Origin: a bacterium UBP8_UBA817
Lineage (GTDB): Bacteria; Margulisbacteria; Marinamargulisbacteria; SXXA01; SICP01
Assembly: GCA_945888435.1 (NCBI GenBank)
Contig: CAMCZW010000017.1
Coordinates: 1-33,988, forward strand
Reading direction: 5' to 3'
DNA: 33,988 bases
Shown one piece after another: positions 8,282-14,545 of this stretch. Numbering within the stretch: position 1 is the first letter of the stretch; each line of letters begins with the position of its first letter. The position numbers were made by a program, and so were the translations under genes. The notes under the pieces were generated by a model that ran no database searches, had not been told where the DNA came from, and worked only from the letters and a program-made list of their open reading frames with translations.

Positions 8282-8886
8282 TCATTTCTTTATCTGGAAC
8301 ATTGTCTTTATTACTTGAAAAATCGGCGATTATTGATGTGAATGGAGTTGGTTATGAAGTATTCATCCCAGACTCGATGGTTGGGTCATTAAATAATGTC
8401 GGTGGGCCTTTAACCCTTTACATTTATCACCATATTAAGGAAGATTCACAGGTACTCTATGGATTTCCATCTTTGGAAGACCGTCATGTGTTTATGATTT
8501 TAACGTCCATTTCGGGGATTGGCCCTAAAGTGGGGATTAAATTTTTATCGACATTTTCAAGCCATGATTTAGTCTCAATTATTGCGAATCAGGATTTTCA
8601 TGCTCTTACCGCGGTATCGGGTGTGGGTAAAAAATTAGCAGAACGTGTTGTTGTTGAATTAAAAGATAAAATGTCTGAAATTAAACTAACTCAATCTGCA
8701 GTGTCGCCTGCCAATTCGACGTACAAAACTGTCGATAAATCCTATCGTGATGATTTGACTTCTGCCTTGAAAATTTTAGGATACTCGCAGGATGAGATTC
8801 GCCGTGGGGTAGAATCATCGTCGGCTCTTTTACACTCGGATATGTCTGTTGAAGACGCGATTCGGGTTGTCTTGAAGTCTCTTTAG
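8278..8886 (+). CDS. ruvA: Holliday junction branch migration protein RuvA
   Basis: RuvA binds Holliday junctions and loads the RuvB motor. The 202-residue protein starts MIISLSGTLSLLLE and contains DVNGVGYEVFIP (N-terminal OB fold). Two helix-hairpin-helix motifs follow, SISGIGPKVGIKFL and VSGVGKKLAERVVVELKDK. A C-terminal three-helix domain ends EDAIRVVLKSL. I place the start at the ATG of 8278, which overlaps the ruvC stop, not at the earlier in-frame ATG at 8242, because RuvA proteins begin at this point. Confidence 0.95.
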   Translation: MIISLSGTLSLLLEKSAIIDVNGVGYEVFIPDSMVGSLNNVGGPLTLYIYHHIKEDSQVLYGFPSLEDRHVFMILTSISGIGPKVGIKFLSTFSSHDLVSIIANQDFHALTAVSGVGKKLAERVVVELKDKMSEIKLTQSAVSPANSTYKTVDKSYRDDLTSALKILGYSQDEIRRGVESSSALLHSDMSVEDAIRVVLKSL

Positions 8887-9026
8887 ATGACTGTTGAAAA
8901 CATTGTGGATAACTTGTTAATAACAATGCCTTATTTTGTGGATAGGAATAGAAAATATCATGAAAAATCGTTTAATTGCCTTTTTTTTCTGTGTAAAGAG
9001 CCTAAAACAAGGCTGGGGGATAAATT
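8887..9026 (+). promoter_or_regulatory. dnaA upstream region with DnaA boxes
   Basis: This 140-bp AT-rich gap has perfect TGTGGATAA DnaA boxes at 8904-8912 and 9026-9034, a one-mismatch box TGTGGATAG at 8937-8945, and TGTTGATAA at 9037-9045 just inside dnaA. A possible promoter is TTGAAA at 8894 with an AT-rich -10 (TTAATA/TAATAA) near 8917-8923; the first DnaA box would then lie in its spacer. GGGGGA at 9015-9020 is the dnaA Shine-Dalgarno sequence. The boxes imply autoregulation of dnaA and possibly an upstream part of a bipartite origin. Confidence 0.7.
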
Positions 9027-10409
9027 GTGGATAACTTGTTGATAAACCAAAACCCAGCGAAGTCTTACCAGGAGATTTGGGACGTCATTACTGGATGTTT
9101 GCGGAATCATTTATCAGAGTCGGGGTATCAGACTTTTATTTCATCTGCGACACCTCGCACATATTTTCCTCCGGTTTTAACATTAGATGTTCCCAATATG
9201 TTTTCTAGAAATTGGATTAAGGAAAATTGTGAATCTATTTTGAGATATCATTTTCATGAAAATGGATTAGATGCCGTAATTATTGATTATAGTGTGGTGC
9301 CCGGTGATGGGGCTGAAGCTCAACTTAATATTTTTTCCACACCTTCTCATAGTGAAAAATCATCGATTGGACCAATGACTGTGGATATATTTAATCCTAA
9401 ATATAACTTTGATAATTTTATTGTTGGTCATAATAATCGGTTTGCTCATGCGGCATCTGAGGCGGTGTCTAAGGCCCCAGCGAAGGCGTATAATCCTTTA
9501 TTTATTTATGGGTCAGTTGGACTTGGGAAAACCCACTTACTTCATGCCATTGGAAATCGGATTTCACAGTTATTTGTGGGGTCTGTTTTAAAGCTGGTAT
9601 CTTCTGAAAAATTTACCAATGACATGATTAATGCCATTAAAGATAAGCAACTTAATTCATTTAGAGAAAAATATCGGCAATGTGATGTATTAATGATTGA
9701 TGATATTCAATTTTTAGCGGGTAAAGAGCAAACTCAGGAAGAGTTTTTTCATACTTTTAATGAACTTCATGGGCGTAACCGTCAGATTATTATTACGTCA
9801 GATCGTCCTCCTAAGGAGATCCCGACATTAGAAGATCGTCTGCGAACACGATTTGAGTGGGGATTGATTGCGGATATTCAACCCCCTGAGTTTGAAACGC
9901 GAATTGCGATTTTGAGAAAAAAGACGGAATTAAACCAATTGGTGATTTCGGATGAAATTTTACACTTTATTGCCACTCAAATCCCCACAAACGTGCGTGA
10001 GATGGAAGGTGCCCTTACTCGGATTGTCGCATATGCGTCTCTATTGAATACTGAGGTAACTTTGTCGATTGCGAGTAATGTCATCCAGGATATTATTGGA
10101 ATTCGTCAGGAGACGCCGATTAGTATCTCTTTGATTAAGCGAAAAGTATGTGATTACTTTCAAATTTCTGATGTGGAGCTGTGTTCTAAAAATAGAACTA
10201 AGGAACTGGCCTATGCAAGGCAGATTGGAATGTATCTTGCTCGTGAATTAACCAATGTATCCTTGCCTAAGATTGGAGAAAATTTTGGGAAGAGAGATCA
10301 TTCTACTGTGATGCATGCCTGTGACAAAATTAAGGTGATGATGGCATCGGATAGTGCGACTAAATCGATTATCCAGGTATTACTTTCTAATATTAGGAAT
10401 GATGAATAA
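9027..10409 (+). CDS. dnaA: Chromosomal replication initiator protein DnaA
   Basis: DnaA binds origin boxes and opens the origin. The protein has 460 residues. Domain I is at about 15-90. A linker (about 95-118) precedes the AAA+ core, with Walker A GSVGLGKTH at 162-170, Walker B VLMIDDIQFLAG from 221, and the arginine-finger region LRTRFEWGL. The C-terminal DNA-binding domain carries the DnaA signature GKRDHSTVMHACDKI. I use the GTG at 9027 because GGGGGA lies 6 nt upstream. This start codon lies inside a perfect DnaA box, so bound DnaA could interfere with the gene's own expression. oriC elements follow directly downstream. Confidence 0.97.
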   Translation: MDNLLINQNPAKSYQEIWDVITGCLRNHLSESGYQTFISSATPRTYFPPVLTLDVPNMFSRNWIKENCESILRYHFHENGLDAVIIDYSVVPGDGAEAQLNIFSTPSHSEKSSIGPMTVDIFNPKYNFDNFIVGHNNRFAHAASEAVSKAPAKAYNPLFIYGSVGLGKTHLLHAIGNRISQLFVGSVLKLVSSEKFTNDMINAIKDKQLNSFREKYRQCDVLMIDDIQFLAGKEQTQEEFFHTFNELHGRNRQIIITSDRPPKEIPTLEDRLRTRFEWGLIADIQPPEFETRIAILRKKTELNQLVISDEILHFIATQIPTNVREMEGALTRIVAYASLLNTEVTLSIASNVIQDIIGIRQETPISISLIKRKVCDYFQISDVELCSKNRTKELAYARQIGMYLARELTNVSLPKIGENFGKRDHSTVMHACDKIKVMMASDSATKSIIQVLLSNIRNDE

Positions 10410-10643
10410 TCATCTTGTTTAGCCTGTTGATAAAGTGTTGGTATGGTTGTTGATAAAATGTGTATAATCGTGGGATTGCTAAAGTTGTTAGAGGTTGTTA
10501 GTGAGATATCCATATGGGGTTGGGGTTTAAAATGGATTATCAGAACAAGACAAATGGGTAGGATATCCACATATCCACAGCCCTATACTATTACTAATAC
10601 TATATATATTTAATACTTATCTTAAGAAAGGAGGCTTATAAAA
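10410..10643 (+). other. oriC core between dnaA and dnaN
   Basis: This 234-bp AT-rich gap contains TGTTGATAA at 10425-10433 and 10448-10456, TGTGTATAA at 10459-10467, and two head-to-tail ATATCCACA boxes sharing one base at 10563-10571 and 10571-10579. A GCCC cluster follows (10580-10583), then the triplets CTA-TTA-CTA-ATA-CTA at 10588-10602, then TATATATATTTAATA. This order (DnaA boxes, GC cluster, 3'-GAT-5'-type trios on the complementary strand, AT-rich DNA) is that of the basal unwinding system described for bacterial origins. It marks this as the melting site. A strong Shine-Dalgarno sequence (AAAGGAGG, 10627-10634) belongs to dnaN. Confidence 0.85.
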
Positions 10644-11807
10644 ATGAAATTTACTTGTAAGGGTAGTGTTCTATTTTCAGGATTAAGTATAGTTGAGAAA
10701 GCAGTTTCGATTAGGACGTCGTTGCCAGTGTTGGAGAATATTTATTTGTCTCTGAGTGGGAATGTGTTGACGCTTAGAGGAAATGATTTGGAACTTGGGA
10801 TTGAAACTCAAGTGGTCGTTGATGGGTTGGAGGATGGTGCGGTATTGCTGAAGGCTAAGACGCTGAGCAGTATTGTGTCTAAGCTTCAGAATCAGCAGCT
10901 AGTGATTACGATGGATGATCGGTTTAATGTGACAATTCAGGCAGATAATCGCGTTGATTTTCATATTATGGGTCTTTCGGCGGATGAGTATCCGATATTT
11001 CCGATTATTGAGCATGGGACTGCACTTCAGCTTAAGGTTGAGGATATGCAGCAGTTGATTAAGTATACGATTTTTGCGGTTTCGTTTGATGAGACCAAGC
11101 AGTTTTTGAATGGGATTTTAGTGAAGAGTGAAGGTGATCAATTGTCTTTTGTGGCGACAGATGGATATCGGTTGTCGATTAAGAATCATCGCTTATCGTC
11201 GTTGCCGGACCCTCAGTTTTCTGTGATTGTCCCGTTTAAGGTGATGAATGAGTTTGGACGTATTATTGCCCAAGCCAAGCCTGATACTCAATTTGAGTTA
11301 AATATCTCTAAGCATCAAGTGTCATTTGTGATTGGTAAGACGATTTGTATGTCACGGGTGATTCAAGGTCAATTTCCGGATTATAAGCAGGTATTACCTC
11401 AGCGAGCAGGTAATGCGTTTTCTATTTCGAGACGAGCTTTTTTGGAGGCTTGTGAACGGGCATCGATTATTGCCTTTGCGTCGAACAATGTGATTCGCTT
11501 ATTGTTTAGGGATAATGTGCTTGAAATTCATGCCAACGCCCAGGGGATGGGAGAGTTTAGAGAAGAACTTCAGATTTCTAGGATTTCTGGAGAAGGGGAT
11601 GCGAAGATTGCCTTTAATGTCCGCTTGATTTTAGATTCGATTAAGAATTTGGAAATGGATGATTTACGCGTTGAATTTGATAATGAATTGAGTCCATGTT
11701 TGGTGAAACCAGTGTCTGACCAGGATTATAAATATATTATTATGCCGATTAGAACGAGTGATTTTCAACAGGCGCCATCCCAACAAGCAGAGACCGTTTC
11801 GGTTTAA
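10644..11807 (+). CDS. dnaN: DNA polymerase III subunit beta (sliding clamp)
   Basis: The beta clamp tethers DNA polymerase III and repair factors to DNA. The 387-residue protein shows the three-fold clamp architecture: MKFTCKGSVLFSGLSIVEKA at the start, SLPVLENIYLS, FAVSFDETKQFLNGILVK with VATDGYRLSIK in the middle domain, and a C-terminal domain ending YIIMPIRT followed by a short tail (DFQQAPSQQAETVSV). The ATG has an ideal ribosome-binding site (AAAGGAGG, 9-nt spacing). Downstream, a REP-like palindrome separates it from recF. Confidence 0.97.
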   Translation: MKFTCKGSVLFSGLSIVEKAVSIRTSLPVLENIYLSLSGNVLTLRGNDLELGIETQVVVDGLEDGAVLLKAKTLSSIVSKLQNQQLVITMDDRFNVTIQADNRVDFHIMGLSADEYPIFPIIEHGTALQLKVEDMQQLIKYTIFAVSFDETKQFLNGILVKSEGDQLSFVATDGYRLSIKNHRLSSLPDPQFSVIVPFKVMNEFGRIIAQAKPDTQFELNISKHQVSFVIGKTICMSRVIQGQFPDYKQVLPQRAGNAFSISRRAFLEACERASIIAFASNNVIRLLFRDNVLEIHANAQGMGEFREELQISRISGEGDAKIAFNVRLILDSIKNLEMDDLRVEFDNELSPCLVKPVSDQDYKYIIMPIRTSDFQQAPSQQAETVSV

Positions 11808-11811
11808 ATTA

Positions 11812-11840
11812 AAGGGCACCCACTAGGGGCGCCCCTACAT
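11812..11840. repeat. REP-like extragenic palindrome between dnaN and recF
   Basis: GGGCACCC at 11814-11821 pairs with GGGCGCCC at 11827-11834 (one A/C mismatch). Within it, TAGGGGCGCCCCTA at 11824-11837 is a perfect 14-bp palindrome. On the - strand it reads as the widespread form TGTAGGGGCGCCCCTAGTGG. A related hairpin follows the bS22-like gene at 13592. It fills most of the 38-bp dnaN-recF gap. There is no T-run, so a terminator role is unlikely. Confidence 0.6.
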
Positions 11841-11845
11841 GGATT

Positions 11846-12946
11846 ATGGTCAATAAGGTATGGATAAAGGGATTTCGGAATCTGGTTGAGCAGGTGGTGA
11901 CGCTTCATCCTCGTGTGACGGTGGTATTGGGTCCGAATAATCAGGGGAAGACGAATTTTTTGGAGGCCGTTTATTTCTTGATGACGGGCAAATCTCCGGC
12001 CAAGGCCCAATCGGATATGATGGTTAGTATTTTACTGCCTAAGGCGCAATTAGGGCTGTCTGTGGTGGGTTTTGGTGAGGATAAGAAGCTTTATATCGAC
12101 CTTTTGAGAGATGGGACGAAACGGATTCAGTGGGATGGAGAGTTTGTGAAGACTCATCGGACTGTAATGGGTGTGTTGGCTGTTCAGTATTGGTCGGCGG
12201 ATGTGTTGTGGTTATTTCAAGAATCTCCGTCGTTTCGGCGCGATTTTTTGGATTTATTTTGTGAACGATATTTTGCTGAGTTTAGTGGATTTGATCGGAG
12301 ATATCAGTCGATTTTGAAGCAGAAAAATTCTCTTTTGGGGATGATGTCTGTGGATATGAAGATGCTTGAATTACTTAATCAGCAATTGGCTCAGGTGGGA
12401 TCGGAGCTGGTTCGGTTTAGGAATTTGGCGATTGGGATGATGATGGAGAAAGTGACGCCTTATTTGGCGTCTTATTTTCCCAATCAGGGGGATGATATCT
12501 GTGTAGAATATGCATTTAGCGGGTTTTTGAATGGGGTTTCTGTGGATGAGTATGGGGCTAAATTATTGCAATTATTAACGGAGAAACGCAGTAAGGAAGT
12601 AATGGTTAGACAGTCGCTTTATGGGCCGCATCGGGATGATTTTGTGGTGAAAGTGGGCGATATGCCGATGGTGGGATATTATTCTCGTGGAATGACCCGG
12701 ATATTTGCATTGTTGATGACTTTTTCTCAATTGTTGCTATTGGGGTCGGACCAAAAACGGGTGTCGGTATTATTATTGGATGATGCCTTTGCGGAGTTGG
12801 ATTTGGCTAAGAAAAAAGCATTGATGTCTGATTTTTCTGAGTATGCTCAGGTGGTGTATACCACAGTGCTTGAAGAAGATCGGGAATTGTCGGATGACCT
12901 GTCCCTTTATCGAGTGGCGGCGGGAAGGATTGAGCTCTGTGGATAA
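11846..12946 (+). CDS. recF: DNA replication and repair protein RecF
   Basis: RecF is an SMC-like ATPase that helps load RecA at gapped DNA. The 366-residue protein has the N-terminal motif IKGFRNLVEQ, Walker A GPNNQGKT at 29-36, the family motif YGPHRDDFVV, and Walker B VSVLLLDDAFAELD. The ABC signature region reads YSRGMTRIFALLM, where most RecF proteins have S-x-GQ-x-R, so the Gln is replaced. The position behind dnaN is the classical dnaA-dnaN-recF order. Its end overlaps the start of the dciA-like gene by 8 nt, and that overlap includes a perfect DnaA box. Confidence 0.93.
   Translation: MVNKVWIKGFRNLVEQVVTLHPRVTVVLGPNNQGKTNFLEAVYFLMTGKSPAKAQSDMMVSILLPKAQLGLSVVGFGEDKKLYIDLLRDGTKRIQWDGEFVKTHRTVMGVLAVQYWSADVLWLFQESPSFRRDFLDLFCERYFAEFSGFDRRYQSILKQKNSLLGMMSVDMKMLELLNQQLAQVGSELVRFRNLAIGMMMEKVTPYLASYFPNQGDDICVEYAFSGFLNGVSVDEYGAKLLQLLTEKRSKEVMVRQSLYGPHRDDFVVKVGDMPMVGYYSRGMTRIFALLMTFSQLLLLGSDQKRVSVLLLDDAFAELDLAKKKALMSDFSEYAQVVYTTVLEEDRELSDDLSLYRVAAGRIELCG
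12938..12946 (+). promoter_or_regulatory. DnaA box over the dciA start and recF stop
   Basis: TGTGGATAA is a perfect match to the DnaA box consensus. The GTG inside it is the start codon of the DUF721/DciA gene and its final TAA is the recF stop codon. The local context (CTGTGGATAACTTATCG) is almost the same as at the dnaA start (TTGTGGATAACTTGTTG). Binding is inferred, not shown. Confidence 0.55.
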
Positions 12947-13427
12947 CTTATCGTCGATTCTAGCGGATCAAAAGGGGTATCAGGACTTTTTTATCGCGCA
13001 CCGTATTACGCGATTTATTCAGGCACATTGGGCGGAGATGGCGGGAAAGTTGGCGCTGGAATTGAGGGTAGCTTATTTTAAAAATGGGATTTTAGTACTC
13101 GAGTCTTCTAACCAAATGTGGGTTAGTGAAGTGGCTTTTTATCAACAGGATGTCTTGAATCGGATTAATGAAGTCACGAAAGCCCATGGTCGGAAGTTTA
13201 AGATTTTTAGATTGAAAGTAGTATTCAGGCCTGAAGATTCGGCCGATCGCCCCATAGCTGGCCTGGGAGAGGGGTTGCCGGATTTGAGGGAGTCTCCTGA
13301 GAAATTACGCGTGATGAATGAGATGAAGATGAAACAGGGGATGGCCTTTTGTAGGTGTTGTTTTGCGGTTTTGACGGATGGCGGAATTTGTTCGTTTTGT
13401 CGGGTTGAGGGGAAGTTCGGGGCGTGA
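12939..13427 (+). CDS. dciA: DUF721/DciA-family protein with C-terminal Cys cluster
   Basis: DciA (DUF721) is the ancestral loader of the replicative helicase DnaB in bacteria lacking DnaC or DnaI. The GTG start at 12939 gives 162 residues and is preceded by GGAAGGA with about 10-nt spacing; the longer upstream frame runs inside recF. The N-terminal part has the DUF721 pattern, including HRITRFIQAHWAEMAGKLA and later GILVLESSNQMWVSEVAFY, with the conserved W and the L-x-V/L-x-S strand. A charged linker follows, then FCRCC and CSFC pairs about 11 residues apart, which look like a small zinc ribbon. Position behind recF supports the assignment. Confidence 0.78.
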   Translation: MDNLSSILADQKGYQDFFIAHRITRFIQAHWAEMAGKLALELRVAYFKNGILVLESSNQMWVSEVAFYQQDVLNRINEVTKAHGRKFKIFRLKVVFRPEDSADRPIAGLGEGLPDLRESPEKLRVMNEMKMKQGMAFCRCCFAVLTDGGICSFCRVEGKFGA

Positions 13428-13491
13428 TATAGTACGGCTTCCTTGTTGTGTCCCTAGTATTGAGGCAACATTTATTTAACGGAGGCTTGCG

Positions 13492-13581
13492 TTGGGTAGT
13501 TTAATCAAAAAACGCCGTAAAAAAATGCGGAAACATAAGTATAAAAAATACGGAAAACGCATGAAGGCAAAGAAAAAATAG
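13492..13581 (+). CDS. 29-residue bS22/mS38-like (AURKAIP1/COX24) ribosomal peptide
   Basis: This very basic 29-residue peptide starts at TTG 13492, 7 nt after a good Shine-Dalgarno sequence (GGAGG). It begins MGSLIKKRRKKMRKHKYKK and ends GKRMKAKKK. The pattern of a small polar start, then KKRRKKM..HK..K and a basic tail is that of the AURKAIP1/COX24 family (mitochondrial mS38, bacterial bS22-like), which sits in the small ribosomal subunit. It is followed by a hairpin and a strong intrinsic terminator. A TTG start and short length make it easy to miss. Identification is by pattern only. Confidence 0.75.
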   Translation: MGSLIKKRRKKMRKHKYKKYGKRMKAKKK

Positions 13582-13591
13582 ATTTACGTAG

Positions 13592-13612
13592 AGACGCCCT
13601 AGTCGGGCGTCT
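13592..13612. repeat. REP-like hairpin after the bS22-like gene
   Basis: The perfect 8-bp arms AGACGCCC (13592-13599) and GGGCGTCT (13605-13612) enclose a 5-nt loop. The outline (TGTA, then a GACGCCC stem, a CTAG core, GGGCG, then CTACG on the - strand) resembles the palindrome at 11812-11840. No T-run follows, so it is not itself a terminator. Confidence 0.55.
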
Positions 13613-13632
13613 GTACATTATCAGGCGAGTGT

Positions 13633-13662
13633 AAGGTGATTCTTAGGAGTCACCTTTTTTTT
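13633..13662 (+). terminator. Rho-independent terminator of the dnaN/recF/dciA run
   Basis: AAGGTGATTC and GAGTCACCTT form a 10-bp stem (one G-T pair) with loop TTAG, followed at once by six Ts on the + strand. It lies 51 nt after the bS22-like stop and closes the replication gene run before murI. Confidence 0.85.
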
Positions 13663-13683
13663 GCGTTTTTTTTACCCTACCTA

Positions 13684-13699
13684 TGTTTCACGTGGAACG
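13684..13699. promoter_or_regulatory. parS: parS-like ParB binding site
   Basis: TGTTTCACGTGGAACG matches the bacterial parS consensus TGTTTCACGTGAAACA at 14 of 16 positions. One of the two differences (GGAAC for GAAAC) is a common natural variant. It lies 3.1 kb from the oriC core, between a terminator and murI, where centromere sites are expected. parA and parB themselves are not in the window. Confidence 0.75.
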
Positions 13700-13709
13700 G
13701 TACAATTAA

Positions 13710-14489
13710 GTGATGACACATTTTGGTTTATTTGATTCTGGGATTGGCGGATTAACCGTGCTTAGGCGGGTTGTGACGGCGTTTCCGGGGTGTGAGTATA
13801 GTTATGTTGGGGATAGCGCCCGTGCGCCTTATGGAGGCCGTCCTTATGAGGAATTGTGGCAGATTAATAAGGGCATTATTGAGTTTTTGATTTCCCGTGG
13901 GGTGAATCACTTGATTATGGCTTGTAATACGTCGTGTAGTCAGTTTTTGGATGTGATTCGAAAGGAATATGATCTGCCGGTGACGGGGATAGTGACGTCG
14001 ATACCCGAGCTGGTGGATGAGGCGTTTAAGCGTGTGGTGGTGATGGCGACACAGGCGACAGTGAATACTCATGCGTATCGGTCAATGATTATGGCGAAGG
14101 ATCCGAGCATTGAGGTGATTGAGCTCGCTTGCCCGACGTTGGTGCCGATAATTGAGCGTGGTGAATTTAATCTAGATGATCTTGCTGAAGTGAACCGTGC
14201 TTTGAATGAGGCGATTATCTTTGATCCTAGTCATATTGTGATGGGGTGTACGCATTATCCGTTTTTGGAAGAGATTTGGAGAGAGACTTGTCCCAAGGGG
14301 GTTACTTTGGTGAATCCTGCGGATGGCATTGTGAAGGCCTTGTCTGGAATTGAGATTAAGGGCGGCGAAAAGCAGGGGAAAATTGAATATTATGTATCGG
14401 GAAATGAAACCCGATTTCAAGATATTATTGAATCAGATTTAGTATTGGGATCTAGCCCAACACGGTTTTGGTTAACCTGCGCGCTTTGA
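13710..14489 (+). CDS. murI: Glutamate racemase
   Basis: MurI makes D-glutamate for peptidoglycan in the cytoplasm. The 259-residue protein shows FDSGIGGLTV, YVGDSARAPYGGR, the first catalytic Cys in MACNTSCSQF, and the second in MGCTHYPFLE, all family hallmarks. The start is GTG 13710 or ATG 13713; neither has a strong ribosome-binding site. The C-terminus runs slightly beyond the last recognisable motif. It stands alone on the + strand between the terminator/parS segment and the convergent amidase gene. Confidence 0.94.
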   Translation: MMTHFGLFDSGIGGLTVLRRVVTAFPGCEYSYVGDSARAPYGGRPYEELWQINKGIIEFLISRGVNHLIMACNTSCSQFLDVIRKEYDLPVTGIVTSIPELVDEAFKRVVVMATQATVNTHAYRSMIMAKDPSIEVIELACPTLVPIIERGEFNLDDLAEVNRALNEAIIFDPSHIVMGCTHYPFLEEIWRETCPKGVTLVNPADGIVKALSGIEIKGGEKQGKIEYYVSGNETRFQDIIESDLVLGSSPTRFWLTCAL

Positions 14490-14545
14490 AGCGTGGTCCC
14501 TCGCGATCTTAAAAATTTCTAAACAATGCCCCTTTAAAAAGTGAG

